A stretch of 64,000 nucleotides of DNA from Monoplex corrugatus (lineage: Eukaryota > Mollusca > Gastropoda > Littorinimorpha > Ranellidae). The stretch lies in assembly GCA_030674185.1 (NCBI GenBank), contig CM060312.1:103148-167147 (forward strand), in the 5' to 3' direction. This document shows, one piece after another, positions 60,881 through 64,000 of the stretch. The stretch's first letter is position 1. The number at the start of each line of letters is the position of its first letter. Made by a program: the position numbers and the translations under genes. The notes under the pieces were generated by a model. It saw only the letters and a program-made list of their open reading frames with translations, was not told the DNA's origin and did not search any database.

Positions 60881-61112
60881 TGTTCCCGCGAGCTGGTGGT
60901 TCTTTTGATAGAGCCGTGGTCTGACGTCTGATGTCCTGAGTTCAATCCCCCACAAAGTTACAAACTGACCTGTTCGCTGCCTGTCTGAACGTAGCCATCG
61001 TTACAAACTGACCTGTTGGCTGCCCGTCTGAACGTAGCCATCGGTCTGGTGGGGCGAGTTAGTGTTTCAAAGAGCCATCACCCCTCTCCATTTGATGACT
61101 TTGCCAGTGTGT
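60881..61112 (+). mobile_element. SINE, copy 4, with 43-bp internal duplication
   Basis: The head has GCGAGCTGGTGGTTCTTTTG, then GAGTTCAATCCCC (B-box-like). The body holds two copies of a 43-bp segment at 60957-60999 and 61000-61042 that differ at two sites. The 3' part, CACCCCTCTCC and then TTTGCCAGTG, parallels CCCTTCTCCCC and CTTGCCAGCG of copy 3. Orientation is opposite to copies 1-3. Confidence 0.7.
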
Positions 61113-61121
61113 ACAGTTTTT

Positions 61122-62150
61122 GTGATGGCTCAGAGTGTGTCAGATAATTGCTGGTGTTGTGATGGCTCAGAGTGTGTCAGATAATTGCTGGTGTTGTGAT
61201 GGCTCAGAGTGTGTCAGATAATTGCTGGTGTTGTGATGGCTCAGAGTGTGTCAGATAATTGCTGGTGTTGTGATGGCTCAGAGTGTGTCAGATAATTGCT
61301 GGTGTTGTGATGGCTCAGAGTGTGTCAGATAATTGCTGGTGTTGTGATGGCTCAGAGTGTGTCAGATAATTGCTGGTGTTGTGATGGCTCAGAGTGTATC
61401 AGATAATTGCTGGTGTTGTGATGGCTCAGAATGTGTCAGATAATTGCTGGTGTTGTGATGGCTCAGAATGTGTCAGATAATTGCTGGTGTTGTGATGGCT
61501 CAGAGTGTGTCAGATAATTGCTGGTGTTGTGATGGCTCAGAATGTGTCAGATAATTGCTGGTGTTGTGATGGCTCAGAGTGTGTCAGATAATTGCTGGTG
61601 TTGTGATGGCTCAGAATGTGTCAGATAATTGCTGGTGTTGTGATGGCTCAGAATGTATCAGATAATTGCTGGTGTTGTGATGGCTCAGAGTGTGTCAGAT
61701 AATTGCTGGTGTTGTGATGGCTCAGAGTGTGTCAGATAATTGCTGGTTTTTGTGATGGCTCAGAGTGTGTCAGATAATTGCTGGTGTTGTGATGGCTCAG
61801 AATGTGTCAGATAATTGCTGGTGTTGTGATGGCTCAGAGTGTGTCAGATAATTGCTGGTGTTGTGATGGCTCAGAATGTATCAGATAATTGCTGGTGTTG
61901 TGATGGCTCAGAATGTATCAGATAATTGCTGGTGTTGTGATGGCTCAGAATGTATCAGATAATTGCTGGTTTTTGTGATGGCTCAGAGTCTGCCAGACAA
62001 TTGCTGGTGTTGTGATGGCTCAGAGTGTGTCAGATAATTACTGGTGTTGTGATGGCTCAGAATGTATCAGATAATTGGTGGTGTTGTGATGGCTCAGAGT
62101 GTGTCAGACAATTGCTGGTTTTTGTGATGGCTCAGAGTGTGCCAGATAAT
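61122..62150. repeat. 37-bp minisatellite array
   Basis: About 28 copies of TGATGGCTCAGAGTGTGTCA plus GATAATTGCTGGTGTTG. GAATGT for GAGTGT and GTATC for GTGTC variants appear in the middle and right. The length is constant apart from an extra T in a few copies (TGGTTTTTG). Confidence 0.97.
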
Positions 62151-62375
62151 TGCTGTCAGACTTGGGTGGAGCCCGCATGGAATTGTCGGAGTGCCATGAT
62201 CCTTTCTACACAAACTCTAGACATCAACATCTATGACAAGCAAGTCACTTGGTGGACTGCTAACACTCAGCTCCCACACCCTACATCTACCTGGCTGTAT
62301 ATGTATGCATATATATATGTACACACCGACAAAAAATACTGACAAAGAATACTGTGACTGGAGTAAGAACCTACG
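62151..62375. other. Unique spacer
   Basis: About 225 bp, nothing recognised. Confidence 0.5.
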
Positions 62376-64000
62376 TCTGTATCCATATCTGTATCTATAT
62401 CTATATCTGTATCTGTATCTATATCTGTATCTATATCTGTATCTGTATCTATATCTGTATCTGTATCTGTATCTATATCTGTATCTGTATCTGTATCTAT
62501 ATCTATATCTGTATCTATATCTATATCTATATCTGTATCTATATCTATATCTATATCTGTATCTATATCTGTATCTATATCTGTATCTATATCTGTATCT
62601 ATATTTATATCTGTATCTATATCTATATCTATATCAATATCTATATCTATATCTATATCTATATCTGTATCTATATCTATATCTGTATCTGTATCTGTAT
62701 CTATATCTGTATCTGTATCTATATCTGTATCTGTATCTGTATCTATATCTGTATCTATATCTGTATCTGTATCTATATCTATATCTATATCTGTATCTAC
62801 ATCTATATCTATATCTGTATCTGTATCTATATCTGTATCTATATCTGTATCTGTATCTATATCTATATCTGTATCTGTATCTATATCTGTATCTATATCT
62901 GTATCTATATCTGTATCTGTATCTATATATCTGTATCTATATCTGTATCTATATCTGTATCTATATCTGTATCTATATCTGTATCTATATCTGTATCTAT
63001 ATCTGTATCTATATCTATATCTATATCTATATCTGTATCTGTATCTATATCTGTATCTGTATCTATATCTGTATCTATATCTATATCTATATCTGTATCT
63101 GTATCTGTATCTAAATCTGTATCTGTATCTATATCTGTATCTATATCTATATCTATATCTGTATCTATATCTGTATCTACATCTATATCTATATCTGTAT
63201 CTATATCTGTATCTATATCTGTATCTATATCTGTATCTATATCTGTATCTGTATCTATATCTGTATCTGTATCTGTATCTACATCTATATCTATATCTGT
63301 ATCTATATCTGTATCTACATCTATATCTATATCTACATCTGTATCTATATCTGTATCTATATCTTATCTATATCTGTATCTGTATCTGTATCTATATCTT
63401 ATATCTATATCTAATCTATATCTATATCTATATCTGTATCTGTATCTATTATCTGTATCTGTATCTATATCTGTATCTGTATTATCTGTATCTACTATCT
63501 GTATCTATATCTATATCTGTATCTATATCTATATCTGTATATCTACATCTATATCTATATCTGTATCTATATCTGTTATCTGTATCTATTTTCTGTATCT
63601 GTATCTATATCTGTATCTATATCTGTATCTGTATCTGTATCTATATCTATATCTGTATCTATATCTTATCTACATCTATATCTATATCTGTATCTACATC
63701 TATATCTATATCTGTATCTATATCTGTATCTATATCTATATCTATATCTGTATCTATATCTGTATCTATATCTATATCTATATCTGTATCTATATCTGTA
63801 TCTACATCTATAATCATGTATCTATAATCTATATCTGTATCTATCTGTATCTAATCTATTATCTTACGATCTATCTATTATCTATTCTTATCTAACTGTA
63901 TGTATCTTATATCTGTATCTTTCATATTGTATCTATATCTGTATCTATATCTATCTAATTATTATATCTATATGTATCTATATCTTATCTGTATCTTATC
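62376..64000. repeat. Hexanucleotide TATCTR array
   Basis: About 270 copies of a 6-bp unit that exists as TATCTA or TATCTG, giving a two-letter string. ACATCT occurs as a rarer third form. Periodicity breaks down from about 63360, most clearly after 63800. Because six is a multiple of three, frames of Tyr-Leu, Ile-Ser/Val or Ile-Cys/Tyr repeats stay open to 513 codons; not a gene. The array runs off the right edge. Confidence 0.97.

Noticed and set aside
62354..63895. Tyr-Leu and Ile-Ser repeat proteins
   Set aside because: Hexanucleotide repeat with no stop codon; no start context or unique domain.

Overview
The window looks like animal nuclear DNA, most likely from a marine invertebrate and perhaps a gastropod mollusc. 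That guess rests on the mix of degenerate RTE, I/Nimb-like and CR1/L2-like non-LTR retrotransposons, tRNA-headed SINEs and very long mini- and microsatellites; no host gene supports it. There are no bacterial-type operons, no rRNA or functional tRNA gene, no CRISPR array, and no host protein-coding gene I can defend. By eye, over three quarters of the 64 kb is tandem repeat. The many long open frames are by-products of repeats that lack stop codons.

Layout. 1-9260: 20-bp, 39-bp, CA, 20-bp, 14-bp and 22-bp arrays, with poor-looking sequence at 3300-6322 leading into a 100-N gap (6323-6422). 9536-12588: a 3-kb array almost free of T. 12590-14236: a 17-bp array. 14237-15500: mostly unique sequence. 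15530-17140: a very regular 30-bp array. 17141-22370: GT and GAT microsatellites, then a 46-bp satellite carrying three insertions (one dead RTE element and two SINEs, the second with an internal 31-bp expansion). 22371-39283: CA-rich, 40-44-bp, 36-bp, 63-bp, 62-bp and 31-bp arrays with short unique spacers and one 50-bp retrotransposon 3' tail. 39284-40290: CA. 40296-43890: a 5'-truncated I/Nimb-like element with reverse transcriptase and RNase H, flanked by a possible 9-bp target duplication. 43960-46245: a 49-bp array. 46367-50375 (minus strand): a nearly complete CR1/L2-group element inserted in a 10/20-bp array that continues to 52315. 52316-54960: an AT-rich array almost without G. 55600-57165: TC, 31-bp and 21-bp arrays. 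57279-57912 (minus): a SINE with a 10-fold 49-bp internal expansion. 58441-60780: a 34-bp array interrupted by a 5'-truncated relative of the CR1/L2 element. 60795-61112: tRNA-like heads and a SINE with a 43-bp internal duplication. 61122-62150: a 37-bp array. 62376-64000: a hexanucleotide array.

Function. The only protein logic present is target-primed retrotransposition (endonuclease, reverse transcriptase, RNase H), and every copy is damaged. The CR1/L2 element is the least damaged, with one in-frame stop and one homopolymer frameshift.

The most interesting pattern is that three of four related SINE copies carry tandem amplification of the same body region, with different unit lengths (31, 49 and 43 bp). 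They look like minisatellites caught forming inside SINEs. Some arrays also look degraded in the way an under-polished long-read consensus does, so fine variants there should be treated as uncertain.
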